This document shows, one piece after another, positions 33,454-43,000 of a DNA stretch of 64,000 bases. The notes below the pieces were generated by a model. The model saw nothing but the letters and a program-made list of their open reading frames with translations. It ran no database searches and had not been told where the DNA came from. Source of the DNA: Neisseria uirgultaei (GTDB lineage Bacteria > Pseudomonadota > Gammaproteobacteria > Burkholderiales > Neisseriaceae). The stretch spans positions 62,001 through 126,000 of the forward strand of contig NZ_CAUIYF010000004.1 in assembly GCF_962719845.1 (NCBI RefSeq), written 5' to 3'. Each line of letters opens with the position of its first letter. Within the stretch, counting starts at the first letter, position 1. Both the position numbers and the translations under genes were made by a program.

Positions 33454-33491
33454 ATGCCGTCTGAAGCGGAACAACCCCTTTCAGACGGCAT
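33454..33491. terminator. inverted DUS pair between DUF1841 gene and hpnC
   Basis: Perfect 12-bp arms with a 14-base loop; serves both convergent genes. Confidence 0.88.
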
Positions 33492-33504
33492 TCATTTCCC
33501 CCAA

Positions 33505-34317
33505 TCATTTCCACAACGCGCGTTTCAGCATAATCAGCCAATCCTTCTTATCCAAAACCGGACGTTGTGCAAACACATCGTAGCCGCACGCGTCCAGTTT
33601 CTGCAAAATCAACTGCGCCCCCAACACAATCATACGGAGTTCCAAACCGATACGCCCTTTCAATTCGCGCGCCAAAGGCGAACCCGCCTTCAGCATACGG
33701 AATGCGCGCCGGCACTCATACGCCATCAGCCGCTGAAATGTCGCATCCGCCCGTCCTGCCGCAATCTGTTCCTCGGAAACACCGAATTTCAACAAATCGT
33801 CCTGCGGAATATAAACCCTGCCCTTTTGCCAATCCACAGCCACATCCTGCCAGAAATTCACCAGTTGCAAAGCCGTACAAATGCCGTCGCTTTGCGCCAC
33901 GCACACCGCATCCGTTTTCCCGTACAAAGCCAGCATAATGCGTCCGACAGGGTTGGCGGAACGCCGGCAATAATCGGCCAGCTCGCCGAAATGCGCGTAC
34001 CTCGTTTTGACCACATCCTGCGAAAACGCCGAAAGCAAATCATAAAACGGCTGCAAATCCAAACCGAACGGCACAACGGCCTCGGCATCCAATCGTGCAA
34101 TCAAAGGATGCGCCGACCGGCCGCCCGATGCCAACACGTCCAACTCGCGCCGCAAACCCTCCAACTTCGCCAACCTGGCTTCAGACGGCATACTGCCCTC
34201 GTCCGCCATATCGTCCGCCGTCCGTGCAAACGCGTACACCGCATGAACCGGCTTCCTCAACCTGCGCGGCAAAATCAGCGAACCGACGGGAAAATTCTCA
34301 TAATGCCCAACCGACAT
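33505..34317 (-). CDS. hpnC: squalene/phytoene synthase-type prenyltransferase, HpnC
   Basis: A 270-residue all-helical trans-prenyltransferase. Two Asp-rich motifs are present: YAFARTADDMADE near residues 28-40 and LVNFWQDVAVDW in the later half, matching HpnC. In hopanoid-type pathways HpnC works with HpnD and HpnE to make squalene; neither partner is in this window. The ATG at 34317 (MSVGHYENFPVGS) follows GGAGAAGGT. A DUS lies inside the coding sequence, giving residues MPSEA. Confidence 0.85.
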   Translation of the reverse strand: MSVGHYENFPVGSLILPRRLRKPVHAVYAFARTADDMADEGSMPSEARLAKLEGLRRELDVLASGGRSAHPLIARLDAEAVVPFGLDLQPFYDLLSAFSQDVVKTRYAHFGELADYCRRSANPVGRIMLALYGKTDAVCVAQSDGICTALQLVNFWQDVAVDWQKGRVYIPQDDLLKFGVSEEQIAAGRADATFQRLMAYECRRAFRMLKAGSPLARELKGRIGLELRMIVLGAQLILQKLDACGYDVFAQRPVLDKKDWLIMLKRALWK

Positions 34318-34340
34318 ACCTTCTCCATCCATCAAACAAA

Positions 34341-34379
34341 ATGCCGTCTGAAACGGAACAAACCCTTTTCAGACGGCAT
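34341..34379. terminator. inverted DUS pair after slyD
   Basis: Perfect 12-bp arms with a 15-base loop, 25 bases beyond the slyD stop on the minus strand and 24 bases upstream of hpnC. Confidence 0.85.
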
Positions 34380-34403
34380 CAGATACCTCCAAGCTGCCGG
34401 CAA

Positions 34404-34886
34404 TCAGTGGTGGTGATGACCGTGCGGACCGTGGACATGACCGTGTGCAATTTCCTCATCGGATGCATCGCGCACGCTTTCAACCGTAGCCTTAAAGCGG
34501 ATTTTCATGCCTGCCAAAGGATGGTTGCCGTCCACCACCGCCTTGCCGTCGGCAACATCGGTTACACGATAGACGACAACATCGCCCGTTTCAGGATCGT
34601 CGGCTTCAAACATCATGCCGACTTCGACTTCAACAGGGAACACGCCCACATCTTCAATACGGACCAACTCCGGATCCTGCTCGCCGAACGCATCGTCGGG
34701 CGAAAGTACCACATCGACCGTATCGCCGGCATCCTTGCCGTGCAACGCCTCTTCCACCAAAGGGAAAATGCCGTCGTAACCGCCATGCAGATACGCAATC
34801 GGTTCTTCGGTTTTGTCCAAAAGCTGATTGTTGGCATCATACATCTCATAATGCAGCGAAACCACGGAATTTTTTGCAATAGCCAT
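34404..34886 (-). CDS. slyD: FKBP-type peptidyl-prolyl isomerase SlyD
   Basis: A 160-residue chaperone and prolyl isomerase: MAIAKNSVVSLHYEMYDANN, then LLDKTEEPIAYLHGGYDG (FKBP half), an inserted-flap domain with chaperone activity (VVLSPDDAFGEQDPELV) and the return strand HPLAGMKIRFKATV. The tail GHVHGPHGHHHH is a metal-binding His cluster, used for nickel or other metals in SlyD. It starts at 34886 after GAAAGGACAAAT. Confidence 0.93.
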   Translation of the reverse strand: MAIAKNSVVSLHYEMYDANNQLLDKTEEPIAYLHGGYDGIFPLVEEALHGKDAGDTVDVVLSPDDAFGEQDPELVRIEDVGVFPVEVEVGMMFEADDPETGDVVVYRVTDVADGKAVVDGNHPLAGMKIRFKATVESVRDASDEEIAHGHVHGPHGHHHH

Positions 34887-35363
34887 ATTTGTCCTTTCAG
34901 GAACAGCAGATTGATTACAGGCGCATTCTAACACAACCGCCGCGCCGGCCGATTACCGTTAACCTGTTCATAAACTGTACGGCACATATTTCAATGTAAA
35001 TTTTTGTTATTTTATTGTAGTGTAACTTTTTTACAACATTCTCAAAAACCATTCCGACCCGTCTGCCGACTTCCCCAATCCGCCTTAATAAATCATACAA
35101 GATACTGAATTATATTAATCTCTATAATATTCATCCCTATCGATTTTTTAACAGCAAAACCGTTTTACAGGATTTATCATTCGCCCGGAGGAAAAACTTT
35201 TCATTCAAACCTGCTTTCCCATTTGCACACCGTTGCAATCCCCTATTTCGTGGTGCATAATTACGCAAAATTCAGCAATGAATTTTCAACTTGGTTTGTA
35301 ATGATGGTCGATAATGACTGTTTTACCCTAATTTGATTTAAATTGATTTTAAAGGTTACTAAA
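34887..35363. other. 477-bp intergenic region upstream of the H.8 lipoprotein gene
   Basis: AT-rich, no credible ORF. It must hold the divergent promoters of slyD and of the H.8 gene. The last 100 bases (35260-35360) are especially AT-rich with several TAAT/ATTT runs, but I cannot fix a single -35/-10 pair. No repeat or DUS is seen. Confidence 0.5.
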
Positions 35364-35636
35364 ATGAAAACATCCCTGTTTGCCGCTGCTTTGTTGTCTT
35401 TGGCCCTGGCCGCCTGCGGCGGAGAAAAAGCCGCTGAAGCTCCTGCCGCTGAAGCTCCTGCTGCCGAAGCACCTGCTGCTGAAGCTTCCTCTACCGAAAC
35501 TCCTGCTGCTGAAGCTTCCGCTACCGAAACTCCTGCCGCTGAAGCTCCTGCTGCTGAGGCTTCCTCTACCGAAGCTCCCGCTGCTGAAGCACCTGCTGCC
35601 GAAGCTCCTGCCGCTGCATCTGAAGCTGCAAAATAA
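35364..35636 (+). CDS. lip: H.8 outer membrane lipoprotein (Lip)
   Basis: A 90-residue lipoprotein with lipobox LALAAC (Cys18). The whole mature part is made of imperfect pentapeptide repeats of the AAEAP type, with variants SSTET and SATET, ending AAASEAAK. This is the H.8 antigen of pathogenic Neisseria, abundant in the outer membrane and reactive with the H.8 monoclonal antibodies. The DNA repeats are imperfect 15-base units, so copy number may vary. The ATG at 35364 is used. Followed by a strong intrinsic terminator. Confidence 0.93.
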   Translation: MKTSLFAAALLSLALAACGGEKAAEAPAAEAPAAEAPAAEASSTETPAAEASATETPAAEAPAAEASSTEAPAAEAPAAEAPAAASEAAK

Positions 35637-35651
35637 GCATTTTCCGCTTGC

Positions 35652-35686
35652 AAAAAAGCAGGATACGTTCAGTATCCTGCTTTTTT
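35652..35686 (+). terminator. terminator of the H.8 gene
   Basis: AAAAAAGCAGGATAC, loop GTTCA, GTATCCTGCTTTTTT: a 15-bp perfect stem ending in T6, 15 bases after the stop. Confidence 0.96.
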
Positions 35687-35745
35687 GACTTTTCAGACGG
35701 CATCAGATTCCCTTCCTCAATCTCCTCCCCACCCTTCCGACAAAC

Positions 35746-37113
35746 ATGCTTGACCTGCATACCGAATTTTCCCGACTCCTGCCGGCAGATGAAATTGTCG
35801 AACCTTCTCCGACGCTTTTAGAAGACCGGCGCAACCGCTTTACGTCTGCACCAGACATCATTTTGCAGCCGCGCAGCGTTGAAAGCGTGCAAACCATTAT
35901 GCGTTTCTGCCACAAACACCGTATTCCGGTTACGCCGCAAGGCGGCAATACCGGTTTGTGCGGCGCGGCAGTATCGGAAAACGGCGTATTGCTTAACCTT
36001 TCCAAACTTAACCGCATCCGCAACATCGATTTGGCAGACAACTGCATAACCGTCGAAGCAGGTTCCGTACTCCAAACCGTCCAACAGGCAGCCGAAGCCT
36101 CAAACAGGCTGTTTCCACTCAGTCTCGCCAGCGAAGGCTCGTGCCAAATCGGCGGCAACATCGCCTGCAATGCCGGAGGTTTGAACGTATTGCGTTACGG
36201 CACGATGCGCGACCTGGTTATCGGTTTGGAAGTCGTCCTCCCCAACGGCGAACTGGTTTCCCATCTCCATCCCCTGCATAAAAACACCACGGGTTACGAT
36301 TTGCGCCATCTGTTTATCGGTAGCGAAGGTACATTGGGCATTATCACTGCAGCCACGCTCAAGCTGTTTGCCAACCCCTTAGACAAAGCAACCGCATGGG
36401 TCGGCATTCCCGACATCGAATCCGCCGTCCGCCTGCTGACCGAAACCCAAGCTCACTTTGCCGAACGCCTATGCAGTTTTGAACTGGTCGGCCGTTTTGC
36501 CGCCGAGTTGTCTTCCGAATTCAGCAAACTCCCCCTGCCGACACATTCAGAATGGCATATTTTACTTGAGTTGACCGACTCTCTGCCAAACGGTAACCTT
36601 GACGGACAACTTGCCGAGTTCCTGTACGAAAAAGGCTTTACCGACAGCGTATTGGCACAAAGCGAACAAGAACGTATCAATATGTGGGCGTTGCGCGAAA
36701 ATATCTCCGCTTCACAACGCAAACTGGGAACCAGCATCAAACACGATATTGCCGTCCCCATTGGGCGCGTTGCCGACTTTGTCCGCCGGTGCGCCAAAGA
36801 TTTGGAACAAAATTTCAAAGGCATACAAATCGTCTGCTTCGGACATCTGGGCGACGGCAGCCTGCACTACAATACTTTCCTGCCCGAAATCCTCAGCAAT
36901 GAAGTCTATCGTTACGAAAACGACATCAACAGCACAGTCTATTGCAACGTTCTTGCCTGCAATGGTACAGTTGCCGCAGAACACGGCATAGGTATCATCA
37001 AAAAACAGTGGCTGGACAAAGTACGCACACCTGCCGAAATCACCCTGATGAAAAGCATCAAACAACACCTTGATCCATATAACATCATGAACCCGGGCAA
37101 ACTTCTTCCATAA
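35746..37113 (+). CDS. FAD-linked oxidase, GlcD / D-2-hydroxyacid dehydrogenase type
   Basis: A 455-residue flavoprotein of the vanillyl-alcohol oxidase/GlcD family. The FAD-binding PCMH part shows VTPQGGNTGLCGAA, LASEGSCQIGGNIACNAGG and GYDLRHLFIGSEGTLGIIT. The C-terminal cap has GHLGDGSLHYN (metal-binding His) and AAEHGIGIIKKQWL. Relatives oxidise D-lactate, D-2-hydroxyglutarate or glycolate; which one cannot be told here. No iron-sulfur partner gene follows, so it is probably a single-subunit dehydrogenase delivering electrons to quinone or a flavoprotein. Confidence 0.85.
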   Translation: MLDLHTEFSRLLPADEIVEPSPTLLEDRRNRFTSAPDIILQPRSVESVQTIMRFCHKHRIPVTPQGGNTGLCGAAVSENGVLLNLSKLNRIRNIDLADNCITVEAGSVLQTVQQAAEASNRLFPLSLASEGSCQIGGNIACNAGGLNVLRYGTMRDLVIGLEVVLPNGELVSHLHPLHKNTTGYDLRHLFIGSEGTLGIITAATLKLFANPLDKATAWVGIPDIESAVRLLTETQAHFAERLCSFELVGRFAAELSSEFSKLPLPTHSEWHILLELTDSLPNGNLDGQLAEFLYEKGFTDSVLAQSEQERINMWALRENISASQRKLGTSIKHDIAVPIGRVADFVRRCAKDLEQNFKGIQIVCFGHLGDGSLHYNTFLPEILSNEVYRYENDINSTVYCNVLACNGTVAAEHGIGIIKKQWLDKVRTPAEITLMKSIKQHLDPYNIMNPGKLLP

Positions 37114-37147
37114 ATAACTGATTCAAAATGAAATTATAGGAAATATC

Positions 37148-37654
37148 ATGGGAATGACAGCAACCTATCAACTGGTCGATAATGAAAAACTGGCTTTGCT
37201 TAAAAACACCGATACCGAATGGCAAGAATTGTTTGAAGAACTGGAAGATTTGGAGGATGAGGCTGCCGTTTGCCTCGACATTGATAAAATGTGGGATGTT
37301 TTACATTTTATACTGACCGGAACAAGTGCAGAAAATCCCTTAAAGGGCAATCTGTTATCCGAATCAATCGTCGGAACGACACCCATTTCGGACGACGACG
37401 GATACGCCGCTTATATCGAATCCGCCCAAATCCATGAAATCATCTCAGCTTTGGAAGGCTTCGACATAAAAAGCGCAATGGAGCATTTCAGTATGCAGGT
37501 GTGCAAAGAGCATCATATCTACCCCGACATTTGGGATTATGAAGATGAAATTGATGATATAAAAGAAGAAATTACCGACTACTTTTACAAAATCGGCAAT
37601 TTTTACAAAACCGCCCGGCATTCAAATAGCAATGTACTGGTCAGCATTTACTAA
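37148..37654 (+). CDS. YfbM-like DUF1877 family protein
   Basis: A 168-residue acidic cytosolic protein, MGMTATYQLVDNEKLALL, with LDIDKMWDVLHFILTG and later DYEDEIDDIKEEITDYFYKIGNFY. The opening and the KMWDVLHFILTG block are typical of the DUF1877/YfbM family, of unknown function. It is preceded by ATAGGAAATATC, 34 bases after the FAD oxidase stop, possibly in the same transcript. Confidence 0.8.
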   Translation: MGMTATYQLVDNEKLALLKNTDTEWQELFEELEDLEDEAAVCLDIDKMWDVLHFILTGTSAENPLKGNLLSESIVGTTPISDDDGYAAYIESAQIHEIISALEGFDIKSAMEHFSMQVCKEHHIYPDIWDYEDEIDDIKEEITDYFYKIGNFYKTARHSNSNVLVSIY

Positions 37655-37716
37655 ATATATTTCAAACACCACGGAAACTTTAATGAAGACAAAGTACGGA
37701 ATCGCACTCAAGGAAA

Positions 37717-37736
37717 CCTAGGTATTTCAACCTGGG
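37717..37736 (+). promoter_or_regulatory. hairpin overlapping a Shine-Dalgarno sequence
   Basis: CCTAGGT, loop ATTTCA, ACCTGGG pair with one G-U wobble. The 3' arm runs into GGGAG (37734-37738), the ribosome binding site of the small gene starting at 37745. Formation of the stem would partly hide the site. Confidence 0.4.
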
Positions 37737-37744
37737 AGACCATC

Positions 37745-37975
37745 ATGAGTAAAAGTTACAGAAAACACCCCTTTTCCCCTATAACCACGGCAGTCAGCGA
37801 AAAACAGGACAAACGCCTTGCCAACCGGAAATTACGGAGAATAGCGCGCGAATGTCTGAAACAAGGAAAAGAACCACCCCACCATATCAGGGCAGTCAGC
37901 AACGTTTACGATTTCGCCAAAGACGGGCATTTCCGTTTTTCCGCTTCCCGTCATTCGCATCTTTTACGCAAATAG
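37745..37975 (+). CDS. small basic hypothetical protein
   Basis: A 76-residue, strongly basic protein (MSKSYRKHPFSPITTAVSEK, then LANRKLRRIARECLKQGKE). It has no signal peptide or membrane helix. The start has GGGAGACCATC in front, and a clear terminator follows, so it is likely a real gene. The Arg/Lys-rich helix could bind nucleic acid, but that is only composition. I do not recognise the family. Confidence 0.65.
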   Translation: MSKSYRKHPFSPITTAVSEKQDKRLANRKLRRIARECLKQGKEPPHHIRAVSNVYDFAKDGHFRFSASRHSHLLRK

Positions 37976-38000
37976 AAAACAGGGCAACCGCCCTGTTTTT
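37976..38000 (+). terminator. terminator of the small basic protein gene
   Basis: AAAACAGGGC, loop AACC, GCCCTGTTTTT directly overlapping the stop region of the gene. Confidence 0.9.
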
Positions 38001-38036
38001 CCGTTTCGTATTTCAACACCATTGTCTAAACAACCG

Positions 38037-38065
38037 TCAGACGGCATTGTTCAAATGCCGTCTGA
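38037..38065. terminator. inverted DUS pair (outward form), smpB terminator
   Basis: CAGACGGCAT comes first and ATGCCGTCTG second, the reverse of the usual order, 15 bases beyond the smpB stop. Confidence 0.8.
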
Positions 38066-38079
38066 AACCGCATCCCCCA

Positions 38080-38526
38080 TCAGCGCGTATGCTTAATCAA
38101 CCGCTGTTTCTCGCGTTTCCAATCCGCCTCTTTCATACTCTGGCGTTTGTCGTGTTGTTTCTTACCTTTTGCCAAACCGATTTCCATCTTGATTTTTCCG
38201 CGTGAAAAATGCAAATCCAGCGGCACGATGGTGTAACCGGCACGTTCCGTTTTTCCGATTAATTTGTTGATTTCCGACTGTTTTAACAAGAGCTTGCGCG
38301 GGCGTACGGCATCAGGTTTGATGTGTGTCGAGGCAGTGGGCAACGCGGTAATATGGCAACCGACCAGATAAAACGCGTCTTTTTTCCAATAGATATAACT
38401 CTCTTTAAGCTGTACGCGTGCAGCACGGATCGCCTTGACTTCCCAGCCTTCCAATACCAAACCGGCTTCAATCCGGTCTTCAATGAAAAAATCGTGAAAT
38501 GCTTTTTTATTATTCGCAATAGCCAT
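38080..38526 (-). CDS. smpB: SsrA-binding protein
   Basis: A 148-residue tmRNA-binding protein for trans-translation. Typical segments are NKKAFHDFFIEDRIEAGLVL-EGWEVKAIRAARVQLKESY, the LPTASTHIKPDAVRPRKLLL block, FSRGKIKMEIGLAKGKKQHDKR and a basic tail. The ATG at 38526 (MAIANN) follows AGGATGTTT; the ATG at 38532 is less likely. The ssrA gene is not in the window. Confidence 0.96.
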   Translation of the reverse strand: MAIANNKKAFHDFFIEDRIEAGLVLEGWEVKAIRAARVQLKESYIYWKKDAFYLVGCHITALPTASTHIKPDAVRPRKLLLKQSEINKLIGKTERAGYTIVPLDLHFSRGKIKMEIGLAKGKKQHDKRQSMKEADWKREKQRLIKHTR

Positions 38527-38580
38527 AAACATCCTATCAATATCCGCCGTCAGACGGCATAAATCCGAAAACAGAACCCA

Positions 38581-39591
38581 TCATACCGCCTCTTCAACCG
38601 CCTGCACAATCTTCTCGGGATACAGCCTGTTGAGGCAGTCGGTATGCCCCAACGGACATTCACGTTTGAAACAGGGCGAACATTCCAAGTGCAGGCTGAC
38701 GATTTTCGCCCTGTCGCTCAAAGGCGGCGTATGCGTCGGGCTGGAAGAACCGTAAACCGCCACTACCTTTCTGCCCAAAGCTGCCGCCAAGTGCATCAGC
38801 CCGCTGTCGTTACACACAACCGTATCTGCCAACGACAGCAAATCCATTGCCTGCGACAAATCGGTCTTTCCGCATAAATTCACACATATGCCGTCTGAAA
38901 GGCGGTTGATTTCCTCGGCAATTTCATCATCTTTTTGCGAACCGAACAGCCAAACCTGCCAACCCGCCGCCGAATAATGTTTGCCCAACTCGGCAAAATG
39001 CTTTGCCGGCCAACGCTTTGCCGGCCCGAATTCCGCACCCGGACAAAAAGCCAAAACAGGCTTTCCAATATCCAAGCCAAAGGTTTCGACAGAAATTTTC
39101 CTCTGCCGTTCATCAATGGAAAACTTAGGAAATCCTGAACACCCGTCAAAATCTTTCTGACTCTGATGCGCAAGAGCCGTATATCTATCCACCATCAAAG
39201 GCAGACGTTCCTTATCCAGCCTGCGTATATCGTTCAACAGAAAATAACGGCTTTCGCCGACATAACCCGTTCTTTTTCCGATACCCGTTGCCAGCGCGAT
39301 GATTGCCGATTTCAAAGAACCCGGTAACACGATAACCTGATCGTATCCGCGCCGTCCCAAATCCCTACCGACCCGCCAACGGCGTTTCAACTCCAACGCA
39401 CCGTGTCCGAACGGATTTTCAAGAATCTCATTCACTTCAGGCATACGCTCAAACACCGCCATCGACCACTTCGGTGCGAACACATCAATCGTGCAACCGG
39501 GGTGAAGTTCCTTCAAACGGCGGAACAAGGGCTGGGTCATCACGCAGTCGCCTATCCAACTGGGGGAAATAATCAGGATTTTGATGGACAT
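38581..39591 (-). CDS. waaF: ADP-heptose:LPS heptosyltransferase II
   Basis: A 336-residue GT9 glycosyltransferase adding the second heptose to the lipooligosaccharide inner core at the cytoplasmic face of the inner membrane. The opening ILIISPSWIGDCVMTQPLFR is diagnostic of WaaF. Other family parts are CPGAEFGPAKRWPAKHFAEL and ADTVVCNDSGLMHLAAALG (ADP-heptose binding). It lies upstream of smpB with a 54-base gap on the same strand. waaC and hldE are elsewhere. Confidence 0.92.
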   Translation of the reverse strand: MSIKILIISPSWIGDCVMTQPLFRRLKELHPGCTIDVFAPKWSMAVFERMPEVNEILENPFGHGALELKRRWRVGRDLGRRGYDQVIVLPGSLKSAIIALATGIGKRTGYVGESRYFLLNDIRRLDKERLPLMVDRYTALAHQSQKDFDGCSGFPKFSIDERQRKISVETFGLDIGKPVLAFCPGAEFGPAKRWPAKHFAELGKHYSAAGWQVWLFGSQKDDEIAEEINRLSDGICVNLCGKTDLSQAMDLLSLADTVVCNDSGLMHLAAALGRKVVAVYGSSSPTHTPPLSDRAKIVSLHLECSPCFKRECPLGHTDCLNRLYPEKIVQAVEEAV

Positions 39592-39721
39592 AACAAGAAA
39601 CCGAAATCAGACAGGCAGAATTTTACCGCGAAACCGTTGGAAAACCTATCTTGCCGCATTCCGAACGCCGGACGTGCAAATATGAAAAAGCCCGAACATT
39701 CAAGTTCGGGCTTCAAAATTC

Positions 39722-39797
39722 TGGCTCCCCGACCTGGGCTCGAACCAGGGACCTGCGGATTAACAGTCCGTCGCTCTACCGACTGAGCTATCGGGGA
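39722..39797 (-). tRNA. tRNA-Asn (GTT)
   Basis: Read on the minus strand, the gene begins TCCCCGATAGCTCAGTCGG and has the anticodon loop CTGTTAA with GTT. The T-arm is GGTTCGAGCC and the acceptor pairs TCCCCGA/TCGGGGA, with encoded CCA. All arms pair, so it should be functional. Confidence 0.97.
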
Positions 39798-39901
39798 ATG
39801 GGGCGTATTATAGCGTCCGGAAAAAATGTGTCAATCCTTAATTTTGTCCAAACGGGTAACAAAACTACAAATATATGAATGGAAAAGACATTTAACCAAA
39901 T

Positions 39902-39939
39902 ATGCCGTCTGAACGGGAAAACCGGCTTCAGACGGCATA
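39902..39939. terminator. inverted DUS pair upstream of malQ-glgB
   Basis: Perfect 12-bp arms with a 14-base loop in the gap between tRNA-Asn and malQ-glgB. Confidence 0.85.
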
Positions 39940-40057
39940 TTGGTTCAAATCAAACAATATGGAAGAAACTGCCGTTGCACGCAATTACAGCCGTCATCAT
40001 TCCGTATTTATATTAAGATTACGCCTTGAGATTACGGACAACAGACAGGACGACAAG

Positions 40058-43000
40058 ATGGATACCGTATCGGAACAGCAGGCCTCTGCTTTGGGCATCA
40101 GCTTGGGGTTTCACGATATTAACGGCGTATATCGCGCCACACCGCCCGAGGTATGGGAAACGATAGCCGACACCTTGCAGAAAGATGGTGTTTCAGACGG
40201 CATTTATCTCGACACGCTGGCAGCCCGCGAACACAGATGCGAAAATCTGACCCTGCCGTCCGCATGGTCGGACGAAACGGAAACCGTTTTGGAAGATGAA
40301 AACGGCACACATCGGGTTTTACCCCTCGACCGCGACGACCACGGCACATACCGGCTTGCCCTGCCCGATCTTTCCTGCGGCTACTACACCCTTTCGTGCG
40401 CTGCCGGAAAAATCCGTCTGATTGTCGCACCGCAATCGGTTTACCGGCTGCCCGAACCAAACTGCGGCGCAAGAATGAACGGGCTGACGGTGCATTTGTA
40501 CAGCCTGCGTTCGCACCGCAACTGGGGCATAGGCGACTTTACCGATTTGCAGAACCTGATGGCTTATGCGGCAGAGAAAAAGCTGGATTTCGTCGGCATC
40601 AATCCGCTGCACGCGCTTTTCAGTGCCAAGCCTGCCTTTGCCAGCCCGTACAGCCCGTCTTCACGCGAATGGCTCAATCCGATTTATCTGAATGTGGAAA
40701 AAGTCGGGGCGTTTTCCTACAGCGAAACCCTGAAAAACCGTTTTGCCCAAGAAAAAATGCAGCGGCGCATTGCCGCACTGCGGATTACCGATACCGTAAC
40801 CTACACGGCGGTTTGGGCGTTCAAACGCGAAGCTCTTCAGGCGGCATTCCAAGCATTTGAAACCGAACCGTGCGAAGCCGCCCAAAAGGAACGTGCGGCT
40901 TTTGCCGCATTTGCGGAAGAAAAAGGAGCGGCACTGTCGGGATTCGGGCTGTTTGAAGCCCTCGACCAATATTACGGCGGCTGCGACGGCATAGGCTGGC
41001 AATCTTGGTCTGCCGAGTTTCACGACCCCGACGGAGAAGCCGTCAAAAACTTTGCCGCCAACCACGGACACGACATCCGTTTTCATATGTGGCTGCAATG
41101 GCTTTGCGCGGAACAATGGTACAAAGTGCAGGAAACGGCGGTCAGACTCGGCATCAAGTTGGGGATTTACGGCGATTTGGCGGTCGGCGTGGCGCGCGGC
41201 GGCGCGGACACTTGGTTAAACCGCCAAGATTATTGTATGGATATGTCTGTCGGTGCGCCGCCCGATCCTTTGTGCCCGACGGGGCAAAACTGGGATCTGC
41301 CGCCGCTCAATCCGATAATGCTGAAGCACACAGGTTATGAGAAGTTCGCCCGGCTGTTGCGTGAAAATATGCGGCTTTACGGCATCTTGCGCATCGATCA
41401 TGTAATGGCTTTGTACCGCCTGTGGTGGGTTGCGGGCGAGACGGCGGACTTGGGCGCGTATGTGCATTACGACGCGGACGTGATGTTTGCCATTTTGGCT
41501 TTGGAAAGCCGGCGCAACCGCTGCATCGTCATCGGCGAGGATTTGGGGACGGTGCCCGACCGGGTGCGTGATTTGTTGAACCGTTATCAGGTGTTTTCTT
41601 ATAAGGTCGTGTATTTCAGCAAAGGCAGGCACGGCTTTGAATTGCCCGATGAATATCCCGAACAGGCGATTACGGTCGTCAGCACGCACGATGTCGCGCC
41701 TTTGGCGGGTTATTGGACGGGCAAGGATTTGGATTGGATGTTCCGCCTGGGCACGATTCCCGATGAGGAAACTTTTCAGACGGCATTGGAAGCGCGCGAA
41801 CACGACAAGGCAGACCTGTTCGACAAGCTTAAACAATGCGGCTGTTTGGACAAAGACAGCACAATGCCGTCTGAAATGACGGAAAGGCTGATGTCCGCCA
41901 TCCACAAATACGCCGCCATGAGCCGCAGCAGGCTGTATGCGGTGCAACTGGAAAACCTGCTGGGCGTGGGCGACAACCTGAATGTGCCGGGCGTTGCCGA
42001 GGGTTATCCCAACTGGGCGCGCAAAATGCCCGTCGCGCTGGAAGACTTTGCAGATTGCCGAACCATGACCGCCCAACTTGCCATGATTGACGGAGTCCGT
42101 ATGAAAAAGAACTGCCCAACCCTTTCCTACCGCCAACCCGATCAAGCAGAACGCGACACGGTTGACAGCCTGTTTTTTGCGGCCCACGGCGACGTATTCG
42201 CCTATTTGGGACGGCACCGCCTTGCCGAAGGCGGCGAAGTCGTGCGCACGCTGATTCCCGACGCTTCGGCAGTAGATATTGTCGACCGTGAAAGCGGCGG
42301 ACTGATTGTGCCGTCTGAAAAAATCGATGGGCGCGGATTCTTTGTCGCCGTACTGCCCGATAATGCGCCCGATTACGCGCTGAACGTCTATTACGGCGGA
42401 AACGGCAACCCCGTGCGCGAAGAAGACCCCTACCGCTTCCCGTCGGCATTGAAAGAAATGGATTCTTGGCTGTTGGCGGAAGGCAGACACCTGCGTCCTT
42501 ATGAAACTTTGGGCGCGCATTTTGCCGAAGTGGATGGCGTGAAAGGCGTGAGCTTTGCCGTATGGGCGCCAAACGCGCAGCGCGTGTCTGTCATCGGCGA
42601 GTTCAATAACTGGGACGGCCGCCGCCATGTGATGCGTTTCCACCGCGACAACGGCATTTGGGACATCTTCATCCCCTCCGTCAAACCCAATGCCCTCTAC
42701 AAATTTGAAATCCGCGATGCCGGCGGCAATGTGCGGCAAAAAGCCGACCCGTATGCCTTCGGTGCGGAGTTGCGTCCGAATACGGCATCGGTCGTGCGCG
42801 GTTTGCCGGAAAAAGTCGAAGCCCCCGGCTTCCGCGCCCGTGCCAACGCCGTTGACGCGCCTATCAGCATTTATGAAGTGCATTTGGGTTCGTGGAAACG
42901 CAATCCCGAAAACAACTTCTGGCTGACTTACGAAGAGCTTGCCAAAGAACTGATCGCCTACGTCAAAGACATGGGCTTTACCCACATCGAATTCCTGCCC

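Noticed and set aside
39902..40057. An N-terminal extension of the MalQ-GlgB frame
   Set aside because: It translates a DUS hairpin (MPSE...) and has no family similarity; the ATG at 40058 has a ribosome binding site.
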